Shown: positions 52,749 through 61,289 of the stretch, piece after piece | Layout: the number at the start of each line of letters is the position of its first letter | How positions within the stretch are numbered: position 1 is the first letter of the stretch | NCBI RefSeq assembly: GCF_044197065.1 | Contig: NZ_JBIQOI010000002.1 | Location: 1 to 64,000, forward strand | Source of the DNA: Kluyvera ascorbata_C | GTDB taxonomy: Bacteria; Pseudomonadota; Gammaproteobacteria; Enterobacterales; Enterobacteriaceae | DNA length: 64,000 bases | Reading direction: 5' to 3' | The notes under the pieces: model-generated | What the model was told of the DNA's origin: nothing | What the model saw: only the letters and a program-made list of their open reading frames with translations | Database searches by the model: none | Made by a program: the position numbers and the translations under genes

Positions 52749-53471
52749 ATGGGAAACATGCTATCACGCCCAATTTTGATAACCGGTGGAGGCCGCCGCA
52801 TTGGCCTCGCCCTTGCCCACCATTTTCTCACCCAGCAGCAACCGGTTATTTTAAGCTACCGGACTCACTATCCCGCCATCGATGTCATGCAGCGAGCAGG
52901 CGCGGTTTGTATTCAGGCAGACTTTTCTACCGATGAAGGCATTTATACGTTTGCGGATGCGGTAAGAAGCCACTGTTCCGGCCTGCGCGCGGTCATTCAT
53001 AACGCCAGCGGCTGGCTGGCAGAGACTCCGGGCGCATCGCTGAGCCATGTGCTGAACGCCATGATGCAAATTCACGTCCATGCCCCCTACCTGCTTAACC
53101 ATGCGCTGGAAGATATGCTGCGCGGCCACGGTCATGCTGAGGGCGATATTATTCACTTCACCGACTACGTTGTAGAGCGCGGCAGCGATAAGCACATCGC
53201 CTATGCCGCCAGTAAAGCTGCGCTGGATAATATGACCCGCTCATTTGCTCGCAAACTGGCGCCGGAGGTCAAAGTAAACGCGATTGCCCCGGCGCTGGTG
53301 CTGTTTAATGAAGGGGATGATGCGGAATATCGTCAGAAAGCGCTCAACAAGTCGCTGATGAAGATTGCCGCCGGGGAGAAAGAGATTATCGATCTCGTTG
53401 AGTATATCCTCGGCAGCTGTTACGTCACCGGGCGCACCTTCGCCGTCGATGGTGGTCGCCCGTTGGTTTAG
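52749..53471 (+). CDS. folM: Dihydromonapterin reductase FolM
   Basis: A 240-residue SDR that reduces dihydromonapterin to tetrahydromonapterin and, less well, dihydrofolate, using NADPH. The cofactor motif is ITGGGRRIG, an arginine-containing TGxxxR-type pterin reductase loop, with catalytic YAASKAALDNMTRSFARKL. AAGGAGAGTACG precedes the ATG. It follows the antiporter by 39 bp. Confidence 0.96.
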   Translation: MGNMLSRPILITGGGRRIGLALAHHFLTQQQPVILSYRTHYPAIDVMQRAGAVCIQADFSTDEGIYTFADAVRSHCSGLRAVIHNASGWLAETPGASLSHVLNAMMQIHVHAPYLLNHALEDMLRGHGHAEGDIIHFTDYVVERGSDKHIAYAASKAALDNMTRSFARKLAPEVKVNAIAPALVLFNEGDDAEYRQKALNKSLMKIAAGEKEIIDLVEYILGSCYVTGRTFAVDGGRPLV

Positions 53472-53474
53472 CGT

Positions 53475-53825
53475 TTAGTGGAAACGTCCCCACAGAAAGA
53501 TAAGCAGCCAGGCGCTGACGCCCCAGCAGGCCACCGCGCCTGCCAGGGCTAGCGGCAGGCGCATCATGCCGGTGAAATACCACAGCGACAGCAGATAGAG
53601 AAAATAGGGAATAATCGACCACATGCCGAAAACAATGGTGGCACGCAGCGCCTCGGTGCCACGCTCGCTGGCGACAATGTAGTGCGCAATTAGTGCAAAG
53701 GTCGGGAATAGCGGGATCAAACCGGCGATCGCGTAGTTTTTAGTTTTCGCTAATACCCCAATCAACACCACCACTAGCGCTCCCAGCAGCGCTTTAATTA
53801 ACAACCCCATTTTTTTGTTCACCAA
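53475..53825 (-). CDS. ydgC: GlpM-family inner membrane protein YdgC
   Basis: A 116-residue protein with four predicted helices (LIKALLGALVVVLIGVLAKT, AGLIPLFPTFALIAHYIVAS and two more). It matches the GlpM/YdgC family of small membrane proteins, of unknown function though linked to alginate in Pseudomonas. Convergent with folM, three bases apart; divergent from rstA. Confidence 0.93.
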   Translation of the reverse strand: MVNKKMGLLIKALLGALVVVLIGVLAKTKNYAIAGLIPLFPTFALIAHYIVASERGTEALRATIVFGMWSIIPYFLYLLSLWYFTGMMRLPLALAGAVACWGVSAWLLIFLWGRFH

Positions 53826-53864
53826 TAAACAACATGTTGTCCGAGCATAACGGAAGTCTGCTTA

Positions 53865-53882
53865 TTAATGAATGGTTAATGA
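53865..53882 (+). promoter_or_regulatory. PhoP-box-like direct repeat upstream of rstA
   Basis: TTAATGAATGGTTAATGA contains two TTAATGA copies at 11-base spacing, one helical turn, resembling the (T/G)GTTTA direct repeats bound by PhoP. In E. coli rstA is PhoP-regulated. The site is 83 bp upstream of the ATG. The match to the consensus is partial. Confidence 0.5.
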
Positions 53883-53964
53883 TACGCGGAAATTAAGAAA
53901 GGAATGATGGCGAGCAACGGACGCTCAGTGTATCGTAGCCTTTTTTCCGCCAGTGCGTAGAGTA

Positions 53965-54684
53965 ATGAATAAGATCGTTTATGTTGAGGATGATCCGGAT
54001 GTTGGGGCGCTGATCGCCGCGTATCTCGGAAAGCATGATATGGAAGTGGTGGTCGAGCCGCGTGGTGATAACGCCGAGGCGACGATTACCCGGGAAAATC
54101 CTGACCTGGTGCTGCTGGATATCATGTTGCCAGGCAAAGATGGCATGACGCTATGCCGCGACCTGCGCGGTCAATGGGCCGGCCCTATTGTGCTGCTCAC
54201 CTCGCTCGATAGCGACATGAACCATATTCTGTCGCTGGAAATGGGCGCTAACGATTACATACTCAAAACGACGCCCCCGGCGGTACTGCTAGCACGTCTG
54301 CGTCTGCATCTGCGCCAGCGCCCGGCCTCCGCAAACAGCACGGCACCGGCACAACCCACGCTGACGCCGCATAAAGCCATTTGCTTCGGCACGCTCTCCA
54401 TTGACCCGGTCAATCGCCAGGTATTGTTAAGCGGTGATAACATTGCACTGTCGACGGCGGATTTCGATCTTCTTTGGGAGCTCGCTACCCACGCGGGGCA
54501 AATTATGGACCGTGATGCGCTATTAAAAAATCTGCGCGGCGTGACTTACGACGGTATGGATCGCAGCGTTGATGTGGCGATTTCACGCCTGCGTAAGAAG
54601 CTGCTCGACAGCGCGACCGAACCTTACCGCATTAAAACCGTGCGAAATAAAGGCTATCTTTTCGCGCCGCACGCCTGGGAATAA
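53965..54684 (+). CDS. rstA: Two-component response regulator RstA
   Basis: OmpR-family response regulator, 239 residues from ATG 53965, the E. coli length; a GTG four codons upstream is possible. The receiver has DD at 9-10, phospho-acceptor D52 (LLDIMLPGKDG) and the conserved Lys in YILKTTPP. The winged helix is DFDLLWELATHAGQIMDRDALL with SVDVAISRLRKKL. In E. coli rstB follows within a few bases; here the next co-directional core gene, rstB, is 6.6 kb away. Confidence 0.97.
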   Translation: MNKIVYVEDDPDVGALIAAYLGKHDMEVVVEPRGDNAEATITRENPDLVLLDIMLPGKDGMTLCRDLRGQWAGPIVLLTSLDSDMNHILSLEMGANDYILKTTPPAVLLARLRLHLRQRPASANSTAPAQPTLTPHKAICFGTLSIDPVNRQVLLSGDNIALSTADFDLLWELATHAGQIMDRDALLKNLRGVTYDGMDRSVDVAISRLRKKLLDSATEPYRIKTVRNKGYLFAPHAWE

Positions 54685-54752
54685 TAAGACACCAGGCAGC
54701 ATAAAATGCTAGGTGAAAAACTATAACCCTCGAGAGAAGCGACACCACTACC

Positions 54753-54800
54753 TTCAAAAACAGCGTGTTTATGCTACTAAGAGAACAATAAACACGCTGT
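54753..54800 (-). terminator. Terminator of the isochorismatase-like gene
   Basis: ACAGCGTGTTTAT and ATAAACACGCTGT pair perfectly over 13 bp; on the minus strand the stem is followed by TTTTTG. It lies between rstA and the convergent hydrolase gene and may also stop rstA transcripts. Confidence 0.85.
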
Positions 54801-54818
54801 CAGCCATATTTTATAAAA

Positions 54819-55361
54819 TCAGTGACTCTGCAACACCAGTTCAGCCGCGTTAACACCGCTGGCAAAGCCCGCTTCCAGCAATCCAAGCGTGACGTTGAAG
54901 ATGTTCTCTGCGCTCAGTCCGGCATTTTCTAGCGGGAAACTCAGGACAGCATCGCGCACCACCGTCATTTTGAAGCCCAAATCGGATCCAGAGCGAACCG
55001 TTGAGTTCACGCAAAAACCGGCCACGGCGCCAATCACCGTCAGCTCGGTTATCTGTGCCCGCTGCAGCCAGCCCTGAAGGTGGGTAGAACTAAACGCTGA
55101 AGACGTCTGTTTAATCCAGACCGTTTCCTCGCCCTGCTCTTCAAAGCCGACGACGGGAGGATAATGCGGTGAACTTTTATGTAGGTCAGAATCCGGTTCC
55201 GTTGTTTCGTGACGAACGTGAATCACCGGTTTTCCGGCTGAGCGGAAAGCGGCAATAACGGATTTCATGTTTTCAATGCTGTTAGCGGGAAAATAGGTTA
55301 TCCCGCGCGCGATTCTATCGCTGACAAACCGTTGCATATCAATAACCAGTAAAGCCTGCAT
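54819..55361 (-). CDS. Isochorismatase-like cysteine hydrolase
   Basis: A 180-residue single-domain hydrolase. The catalytic triad is visible: Asp in LLVIDMQRFV (about residue 8), Lys in VWIKQTSSAF and the nucleophile Cys in GAVAGFCVNSTVR, with the cis-peptide pair before it. Family members hydrolyse amides or vinyl ethers (nicotinamidase, biuret hydrolase, isochorismatase). It is the first gene of the block that separates rstA from rstB. Substrate unknown. Confidence 0.9.
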   Translation of the reverse strand: MQALLVIDMQRFVSDRIARGITYFPANSIENMKSVIAAFRSAGKPVIHVRHETTEPDSDLHKSSPHYPPVVGFEEQGEETVWIKQTSSAFSSTHLQGWLQRAQITELTVIGAVAGFCVNSTVRSGSDLGFKMTVVRDAVLSFPLENAGLSAENIFNVTLGLLEAGFASGVNAAELVLQSH

Positions 55362-55614
55362 ACTGCCCCCGAATGGAGAGAAAAAAACAACCTACGAGAT
55401 CCCTGTGCTGAAAACAAGCCGCCAATGATGGTGTAGACCGTAAATAGCATCAGGGGGCAGCAAACGCATAAAATCACACTTTTTGTGTGACATTGCAGAG
55501 TTTTACTCTTTATAATTCGCCGCGTCATTATTATCCATCCGGGATAATAGGTTAATTAATTGAAAACAACTCTTTCCGGCATTTCAGGTGCTGAATGGGG
55601 CAAGAGGCTTAAAG

Positions 55615-56958
55615 ATGTTCACTACGCTCGCGTATATTGCGCTTTTTTTGATCTGCTCATGGGGCATTTTCGAAATAGATAAACGCAGTCAATCGCTCTC
55701 CCGCTCGGTCTTCGTCGCCATTTTCATGGGTGCGATCCTTGGGCTCTCTCTTCACTTTATCTCTTCTGGCAGCAAAGCCACTATTATTGATTGGTATAGC
55801 GTCATTGGTAACGGGTATGTGAATTTATTAAAATTGGTCGCGATTCCGCTGATCTTTATTTCCATTCTGTCTGCCATTAATAAGCTCGAAAATAACGCAG
55901 GGATCGGCAAACTGTCCCTGACTATTGTCGCTTGTATGCTAGTGTTGGTCATGATCGCCGGATTTATTGGCCTGACAACCGCCCACGTTATTGGGCTCAA
56001 CGCCAGCACCTTCGGGCAGATGCAGTCCACCTTAACGGCTGATGACGTCTCGAAAACGGCCGCCGTTTCACTGCCACAGCTCATCACGTCATTAATTCCA
56101 ACCAACCTTTTCCTTGACCTGACCGGTGCAAGAAGCGTTTCGGTGATCGGGATTGTGATATTTACCCTGCTGGCGGGCGTTGCACTTCTGAAAGTGAAGA
56201 AAGAGGCACCGGAAGAAGGTGAAAAATTAAGCGTCGGGATTAATGCCATTCAATTCTGGGTAATGAAGATGGTGCGTATCGTTATTGCGCTCACGCCTTA
56301 TGGCGTGCTGGCATTAATGGCAAAAGTCTTCTCCACTTATCAGTTGGCGCAATTTACCAGCCTGCTTGGCTTTATTGTTGCCTGCTATCTGGCGGTGGCA
56401 ATGATGTTTATTGTGCATGCGATTTTGCTGGTGCTGAGCGGTCATAATCCGCTGCGCTATTATAAAACCGTCTGGCCAGTGCTGACCTTTGCCTTTGTTT
56501 CCCGCAGCAGCGCGGCGGCCATTCCGCTGGCGATTACCGCGCAGGAGAAATTCGGCGTACCGGGTACTATTGCCAATATCGCCGCCTCATTTGGCTCCAG
56601 CATGGGACAAAACGGCTGTGCCGGGATTTATCCGGCGATTATGGTGGCCATGATTGCGCCAACCCTGGGTATCGATCCGTTCTCAGTGCATTTTTTGTTG
56701 ACCTTGCTCCCCGCCATCGCGCTGGGTTCCATCGGTGTGGCAGGCGTTGGCGGCGGCGGAACATTTGCCGCGCTGATTGTCCTCTCCACTCTTAATTTCC
56801 CGGTCGCGTTGGTCGGTATCTTTATTGCAATTGAACCGATTGTCGATATGGCACGTACAGCGCTGAACGTGAATGGTTCAATGATGTCCGGGGTTATTGC
56901 TACCCGGCTGTTGAATAAAAACGAAGCGGAACAAGAAAAACCGGTTTCCGTTAACTGA
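55615..56958 (+). CDS. L-cystine:cation symporter, TcyP/YdjN type
   Basis: A 447-residue DAACS (dicarboxylate/amino-acid:cation symporter) family protein. It begins MFTTLAYIALFLICSWGIFEIDKR like E. coli YdjN/TcyP, and carries the family hairpin and helix signatures RSSAAAIPLAI and SFGSSMGQNGCAGIYPAIM with the substrate-binding Asn/Asp region NFPVALVGIFIAIEPIVDMA. ATG 55615 with AGAGG upstream. Cystine uptake is likely; it may be a second copy relative to the E. coli ydjN locus. Confidence 0.88.
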   Translation: MFTTLAYIALFLICSWGIFEIDKRSQSLSRSVFVAIFMGAILGLSLHFISSGSKATIIDWYSVIGNGYVNLLKLVAIPLIFISILSAINKLENNAGIGKLSLTIVACMLVLVMIAGFIGLTTAHVIGLNASTFGQMQSTLTADDVSKTAAVSLPQLITSLIPTNLFLDLTGARSVSVIGIVIFTLLAGVALLKVKKEAPEEGEKLSVGINAIQFWVMKMVRIVIALTPYGVLALMAKVFSTYQLAQFTSLLGFIVACYLAVAMMFIVHAILLVLSGHNPLRYYKTVWPVLTFAFVSRSSAAAIPLAITAQEKFGVPGTIANIAASFGSSMGQNGCAGIYPAIMVAMIAPTLGIDPFSVHFLLTLLPAIALGSIGVAGVGGGGTFAALIVLSTLNFPVALVGIFIAIEPIVDMARTALNVNGSMMSGVIATRLLNKNEAEQEKPVSVN

Positions 56959-56964
56959 TAAAAC

Positions 56965-56993
56965 ACGCCTCAGTGCCCTGAACGCTGAGGCGC
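56965..56993. terminator. Hairpin between the cystine symporter and the membrane-protein gene
   Basis: CGCCTCAG and CTGAGGCG pair over 8 bp with an 11-base loop, eight bases after the symporter stop; convergent genes. Confidence 0.6.
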
Positions 56994-57002
56994 GTTACAT
57001 CG

Positions 57003-57629
57003 CTATTGATAAGCGATCGTTAATTTCGTTTCTGCAGTTTTATCCGCACGCATAAAATAGTGCGTCATCATTAGCAGCCCTATCATGAACGGCGTTTCAT
57101 ACAGCTCTTCCATCATATCGGCATAATGCAGATCGCGAACAAACAGCGGTGCCAGCAAACGATGATGTTCTACAGTATCCGAGATTAAGAACGTGGCCAC
57201 CGTGACCACCAGCAACCAAAGCGGTATTGGTTGTTCCTTCATCCGTCGCTTAATTTCGCTACGCAAGTTACGCGACAGCAGCGACAGCAGCAGTGCGCCA
57301 ATCAATATGACCGAGATAATTTTGAAAACAATATGCGGTACCTGCGGAAAATAGACGCGTCCCCAACTGGTGCTTCGTCCCAGTAAAACCACCCACCACA
57401 GCGCGGCCCACAGCCAGAACTGCTTTGCACCTTCGGGGCGCGAGAGCGGTCTGATATACCAGACGGTAAACAGCGCACCACACAACAACCAGAGCGCCTG
57501 GCCATTCTCAATCCAGGCCACCACGACGCCACCCAGCAGCGGAACGTGCCAGTCCGCAGCAAAAGGAAATAGCACCGATAAACCAGCAAGCAATACGACG
57601 GAAGCCGTCAAACGAGTATCAAATTTCAT
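57003..57629 (-). CDS. Predicted inner-membrane protein, unknown function
   Basis: A 208-residue protein with five or six hydrophobic segments (about residues 7-25, 30-60, 72-84, 100-120, 135-150, 183-195). Between the last two lies a polar stretch SDTVEHHRLLAPLFV and MMEELYETPFMIGL with paired His and Glu residues, which could bind a metal or haem. I do not recognise a named family. Weak ribosome-binding site. Convergent with the cystine symporter. Confidence 0.7.
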   Translation of the reverse strand: MKFDTRLTASVVLLAGLSVLFPFAADWHVPLLGGVVVAWIENGQALWLLCGALFTVWYIRPLSRPEGAKQFWLWAALWWVVLLGRSTSWGRVYFPQVPHIVFKIISVILIGALLLSLLSRNLRSEIKRRMKEQPIPLWLLVVTVATFLISDTVEHHRLLAPLFVRDLHYADMMEELYETPFMIGLLMMTHYFMRADKTAETKLTIAYQ

Positions 57630-57740
57630 AACTAGTATTCATGAAAACAATGTAAACCTGATACTAATAATAAATTTTTGCCCCTCATTAGCATTGGATG
57701 CGATCTTCTTAAGGTTATCTTAATGTTCGCATAAAACGCG

Positions 57741-57765
57741 AAAAAAAGCGGTTGAACACAACCGC
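57741..57765 (-). terminator. Terminator of the PhzF-family gene
   Basis: On the minus strand GCGGTTG-TGTT-CAACCGC is followed by seven T, 22 bp beyond the stop. Confidence 0.9.
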
Positions 57766-57787
57766 CCCATGCGCGCTTGCACGATAC

Positions 57788-58579
57788 CTACCGTAATAGC
57801 ACTTTACCTATCAGGTACGTAGTGGCCTGCCCACCGATGTGCACGCGATCCCCCGTAAACTGACAGCGTAACTCCCCGCCACGCTCAACGCCTTGATGCG
57901 CCAGCATGTTCGTTTTGCTGAGTTTTTCCGCCCAATAAGGGATCAGCATGCTATGGGCTGACCCCGTAACAGGGTCTTCCGCAACGGCTTCGCCAGGACA
58001 GAAGAAACGGCTGACAAAATCGTATGTTCCCTCGCCTTTGGCGGTCACGCAGACCATTTTCCCCAGCGGGATCATGGCATGAATATCCGGGCGCAGCGCC
58101 TCTACCTGTTGCTGATTTTCCAGCACAATCAGATAGTCACGCGCGACGCGAGCTTCTTTGTATTCTGTTATCCCCAATGCTTCCAGCAATAACGCTGGGG
58201 GAACCACGGGTTCTGTTTTCCAGGCGGGAAAATCAAGCGTTAACCACTCACCGTTGCGGGTCACCGTGAGCGGCCCGACGAATCGAGTATCGAAATGAAT
58301 CGTCGCCTCGGGGTAATCAAGATATTCAAAGATAACGTGAGCGGCAGCCAGGGTTGCATGGCCGCAGAGGTTAATCTCCCCCTGAGTCGTAAACCAACGC
58401 AGCTCAAAACCATTATCATTGGTGACAAAATAGGCGGTTTCCGACTGGTTATGCTGCTTTGCCATGTTTAATAATGTCTCATCCGGCAACCATTCGGTCA
58501 GCGGGCAAACCGCAGCGGCATTGCCCTCAAACGTTGCGGTAGCAAAAGCATCTACCATATAAAAATCAATTTGTTGCAT
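57788..58579 (-). CDS. PhzF-family isomerase
   Basis: A 263-residue PhzF/YddE-type protein (diaminopimelate-epimerase fold). It has DAFATATFEGNAAAVCPL at the N-terminus, the catalytic Glu in HNQSETAYFV, CGHATLAAAHVIFEYL and the second-domain block PVTGSAHSMLIPYWAEKL. Family members isomerise small acids; PhzF itself acts in phenazine synthesis, but most enterobacterial homologues have no assigned substrate. No phenazine genes are near. TTTGAGGTAAATGCT precedes the ATG. Confidence 0.9.
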   Translation of the reverse strand: MQQIDFYMVDAFATATFEGNAAAVCPLTEWLPDETLLNMAKQHNQSETAYFVTNDNGFELRWFTTQGEINLCGHATLAAAHVIFEYLDYPEATIHFDTRFVGPLTVTRNGEWLTLDFPAWKTEPVVPPALLLEALGITEYKEARVARDYLIVLENQQQVEALRPDIHAMIPLGKMVCVTAKGEGTYDFVSRFFCPGEAVAEDPVTGSAHSMLIPYWAEKLSKTNMLAHQGVERGGELRCQFTGDRVHIGGQATTYLIGKVLLR

Positions 58580-58651
58580 AGCATTTACCTCAAATGTAGC
58601 GCGGATATTTGCCTCTTATCCAGGCGAGGAACGACCCAATTTCTTTTTTTT

Positions 58652-59470
58652 ATGCACTCACCACCCTATCAGATCGCATTGTTGTCGCTCCAGACTTTCT
58701 CGCCTTTCAGTAAGTTATCTGATTTGATAGCACCAGGACTTCCTCCAACGATAAAGGCTCACGCCGATGATTTTAAGCCACGCTTTCCAGATACCGTTTC
58801 AGGATAAACGCCTTTACGCAGAGAGCCGCTGGGGGCAAACGGTCATCTCCTCATGCTCCACGGGGGAGGAAAAGACCGTACGGTTTTCTATAAATACCGT
58901 GCGCTGCTGGATGCGCTAGGTTTTGGCACCACCATATTTGATTTTTTAGGCCATGGGGAGACCGGTGGCGATATGCACGACTCATCGCTTTTGAGCCGCA
59001 CAATGCAGGCGAAAGCAGTGATTGATTATCTCGAACCCGAGGTGACAGGTTGCATTGGCGTGAGTATGGGCGCGTACAATGCGCTGCAACTGAGTCGGGA
59101 GGTGCTGTTCAGGTCGTTAATTCTGATGGTGCCCGGCGTCTATACGCCCACAGCCTATAACATCAATTTTGGTCCTGACTTTTCGAATATTATTCGCCAG
59201 CCGCGAAGCTGGGCACAAACCGATGCCTGGCGCTTAGCGGCTGAATTTAGCGGACGTTTACTGGTTATCGCCGCAGAAAATGACAGCGTGATCCCTGCCG
59301 ATATCCCAGAAAGACTAGTATCAAGTACCGTGAACGCTGCAGCCCGCGAACGTATTACGATTCCCGGGGCTGACCATAACACTATCTGGCAAAGCCTCAT
59401 GCTTTCGCCCGAACAGTATGAAAAAGTGTGCCTGGCATTTGAGAAATGCTTATCCGGTCAAGCGGGTTAG
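58652..59470 (+). pseudogene. Alpha/beta hydrolase, apparently broken by two compensating frameshifts
   Basis: The frame from ATG 58652 (MHSPPYQIALL) runs to DTVSG and meets TAA at 58805. The same frame reopens and gives GANGHLLMLHGGGKDRTVFY, the oxyanion HGGG loop, then GVSMGAYNALQLS (nucleophile elbow), AAENDSVIPADIP and GADHNTIW (catalytic Asp and His). Between 58806 and about 58835 the natural-looking peptide KRLYAESRWG is in another frame: a 2-base loss near 58804 and one missing G in the G-run near 58835 would explain it. A functional protein could still start at ATG 58853, but it would lack the first strands. Confidence 0.6.
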
Positions 59471-60039
59471 CGCAGCAATTTTGCCATTAAATCAGGGAAT
59501 ATCGGCACATCGACGCCCAGCGAAAACGCCGGATTAATCGCCTTACGGGCAATTAAACCATCAATAAACGCAAACAGAATAATGGTCATTTCTTGCGGGT
59601 TAAGATCCCGGCGGAACTCGCCTGCGGCAATACCGTGCTCGATGATTGTCGCGAGGCTTTGCCGCATGATGGTGTCGCTGGCGATAAAGGTGTCCTGCAG
59701 TTCAGGGTTCCGTGAAGATTCCGCCATAATTTCAACCCACAGACGATGCGTCACTGGATAACCTACATCGCTGATGCAGGACGCGACCTGATGACAGAGG
59801 CGGTCAAAATAGGTTCCCGTTGCGGCTTCTTTATGGCTAGCCAGCGCGGTGTTTTGTTCTTCCAGCACGATAGCCCTTATCAGCTCATCTTTGCCTTTAA
59901 AGTAAGTGTACATTGCGCCCTGGCTGATACCGGCTCGGGTAGAAATCTCGCGCACGCTGGTCGCGCTGAATCCTTTTTCGGCAAAACAGGCTGCGGCCGC
60001 GGTAATCAGCTTATGGTACGTTTCGGTATCCTTTGACAT
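59467..60039 (-). CDS. TetR-family transcriptional repressor
   Basis: A 190-residue TetR regulator. The N-terminal HTH (FSATSVREISTRAGISQGAMYTYFKGKDELIRAI in two blocks) is canonical; the C-terminal TetR_C domain is ligand-binding (MTIILFAFIDGLIARKAINP). It ends four bases into the convergent hydrolase gene. The perfect palindrome at 61052-61073 upstream of the arginase-fold gene is its likeliest operator. No palindrome of that type is at its own start, so it may not be autoregulated there. Confidence 0.92.
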   Translation of the reverse strand: MSKDTETYHKLITAAAACFAEKGFSATSVREISTRAGISQGAMYTYFKGKDELIRAIVLEEQNTALASHKEAATGTYFDRLCHQVASCISDVGYPVTHRLWVEIMAESSRNPELQDTFIASDTIMRQSLATIIEHGIAAGEFRRDLNPQEMTIILFAFIDGLIARKAINPAFSLGVDVPIFPDLMAKLLR

Positions 60040-60134
60040 ATATAACCTTTCCCATCATTAATGGCCCTGACTTTACCGTCCTTTAAAGGTTGGAGCCAGC
60101 GTTTAGCGCCACGCGCTGGCCCTCAATTCGGCCA

Positions 60135-60998
60135 TTATTTGAGTAACGGTAAGCCGTTAAGCATGTTTTTGAGGTTCAGCATATCCCACGGCAAATGTTC
60201 GGCGAGCGTAAGCCCGACAGCCTCTGCTTTTGACGTCGCCAGATTAACCAGCATAAGTACCTCCTCAATGGTCAGCTTACCTTCAGCTACATCGCCAAAG
60301 TCATGCTCGCCACGCCCCGGTTGAGCAAACAAAACGGATCGGAAAAATGCGGGATCCAGAACGTCCAGGTCGATGTGAATCGCCAGATATTCGATTTTCT
60401 CCCGGTCTATCCACTCCAGCACCTCCTGAGCCCCCGCTCTGACGGCTTCCGGGCTTGATGTCGCGATATTACGGTGTGTCAGATATTCACTTTCGTAAGC
60501 CAGAGGGTCATGGATACCGGCAATCATCACTTTTTCAGGAGAAAGTGTATTGGTGACATGAGCCACTAAGTCATTATCGCCCGTCCCCAGTAGCGCTCCC
60601 AACACATGTGCATGCGCATTCGGATACTGCACCGCCGTCTGGACGTCAGGATGAGAGTCAATCCAAAGCACACCCAGCTTATTGCCATATTTATTGAGCA
60701 AATGCGCAAACGGCGCGAGCGATACTAAACAATCGCCGCCTAACACCACAATGGACTCAGGATTATGTTTCTCAATAAGCCTGGCGGCGTCATTCAGTTG
60801 GCGGAGTATCTGCGTTTTCCCTCTGATACCATCGACTTCAGCCAATGGGGTGTCATCCGACAAAGCCACGGGGACTTCGTCAACCGGGCCTGTGGGTTTA
60901 GGGGCAAGGAAGGAGAGCAGCAGCGAGCCAAGATGATATGGCGGGTTGTTCCCTCCCTGCCATTGTGGGAATAAAAGTCGAAGCGTTTTTCTGGACAT
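60135..60998 (-). CDS. Arginase/agmatinase-fold protein with an altered metal site
   Basis: A 287-residue ureohydrolase-fold protein. The DSHPD motif (WIDSHPDVQT) and the IHIDLDVLDP motif keep five expected metal ligands, but the first motif reads GGDCLVSLAPF where arginases and agmatinases have GGDH, so one Mn ligand is Cys rather than His. Activity or metal may differ. ATG 60998 follows GGTAGGTTAACA; the frame could extend 18 codons upstream. It lies upstream of the TetR gene on the same strand, 95 bp apart, with the TetR-type palindrome in its promoter. Confidence 0.82.
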   Translation of the reverse strand: MSRKTLRLLFPQWQGGNNPPYHLGSLLLSFLAPKPTGPVDEVPVALSDDTPLAEVDGIRGKTQILRQLNDAARLIEKHNPESIVVLGGDCLVSLAPFAHLLNKYGNKLGVLWIDSHPDVQTAVQYPNAHAHVLGALLGTGDNDLVAHVTNTLSPEKVMIAGIHDPLAYESEYLTHRNIATSSPEAVRAGAQEVLEWIDREKIEYLAIHIDLDVLDPAFFRSVLFAQPGRGEHDFGDVAEGKLTIEEVLMLVNLATSKAEAVGLTLAEHLPWDMLNLKNMLNGLPLLK

Positions 60999-61051
60999 TG
61001 TTAACCTACCGTTGGAATCGAGGGTGGCGTCTGGTGATATTGGCACCACCA

Positions 61052-61073
61052 AATGAATGAACGTTCATTCATT
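61052..61073. promoter_or_regulatory. Perfect 22-bp palindrome, TetR-type operator
   Basis: The half-site AATGAATGAAC is followed directly by its reverse complement GTTCATTCATT: 11-bp arms, no spacer. TetR-family operators typically have this form. It is 54 bp upstream of the arginase-fold start. A GAACGTTC core also occurs at 61271-61278, 12 bp upstream of rstB. Confidence 0.8.
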
Positions 61074-61289
61074 ATCTATTGAGTAAGAAAGAGATGCAAG
61101 CCAGGTCACTTCTCGAATGAAACAGAAATCAGTTTGCGATTGCGTCCATGGGTATGCAGAAATGCGTTATACAGTGTACTCTGCCTGGATAAGCGCGATG
61201 ATCGGTGTCAGACAGCAGGGTTCCCGCGGTCAGACATCCTCTCGTTAAGCGAGTGCAAAGCTAACACATTGAACGTTCGGTGATTTTCC

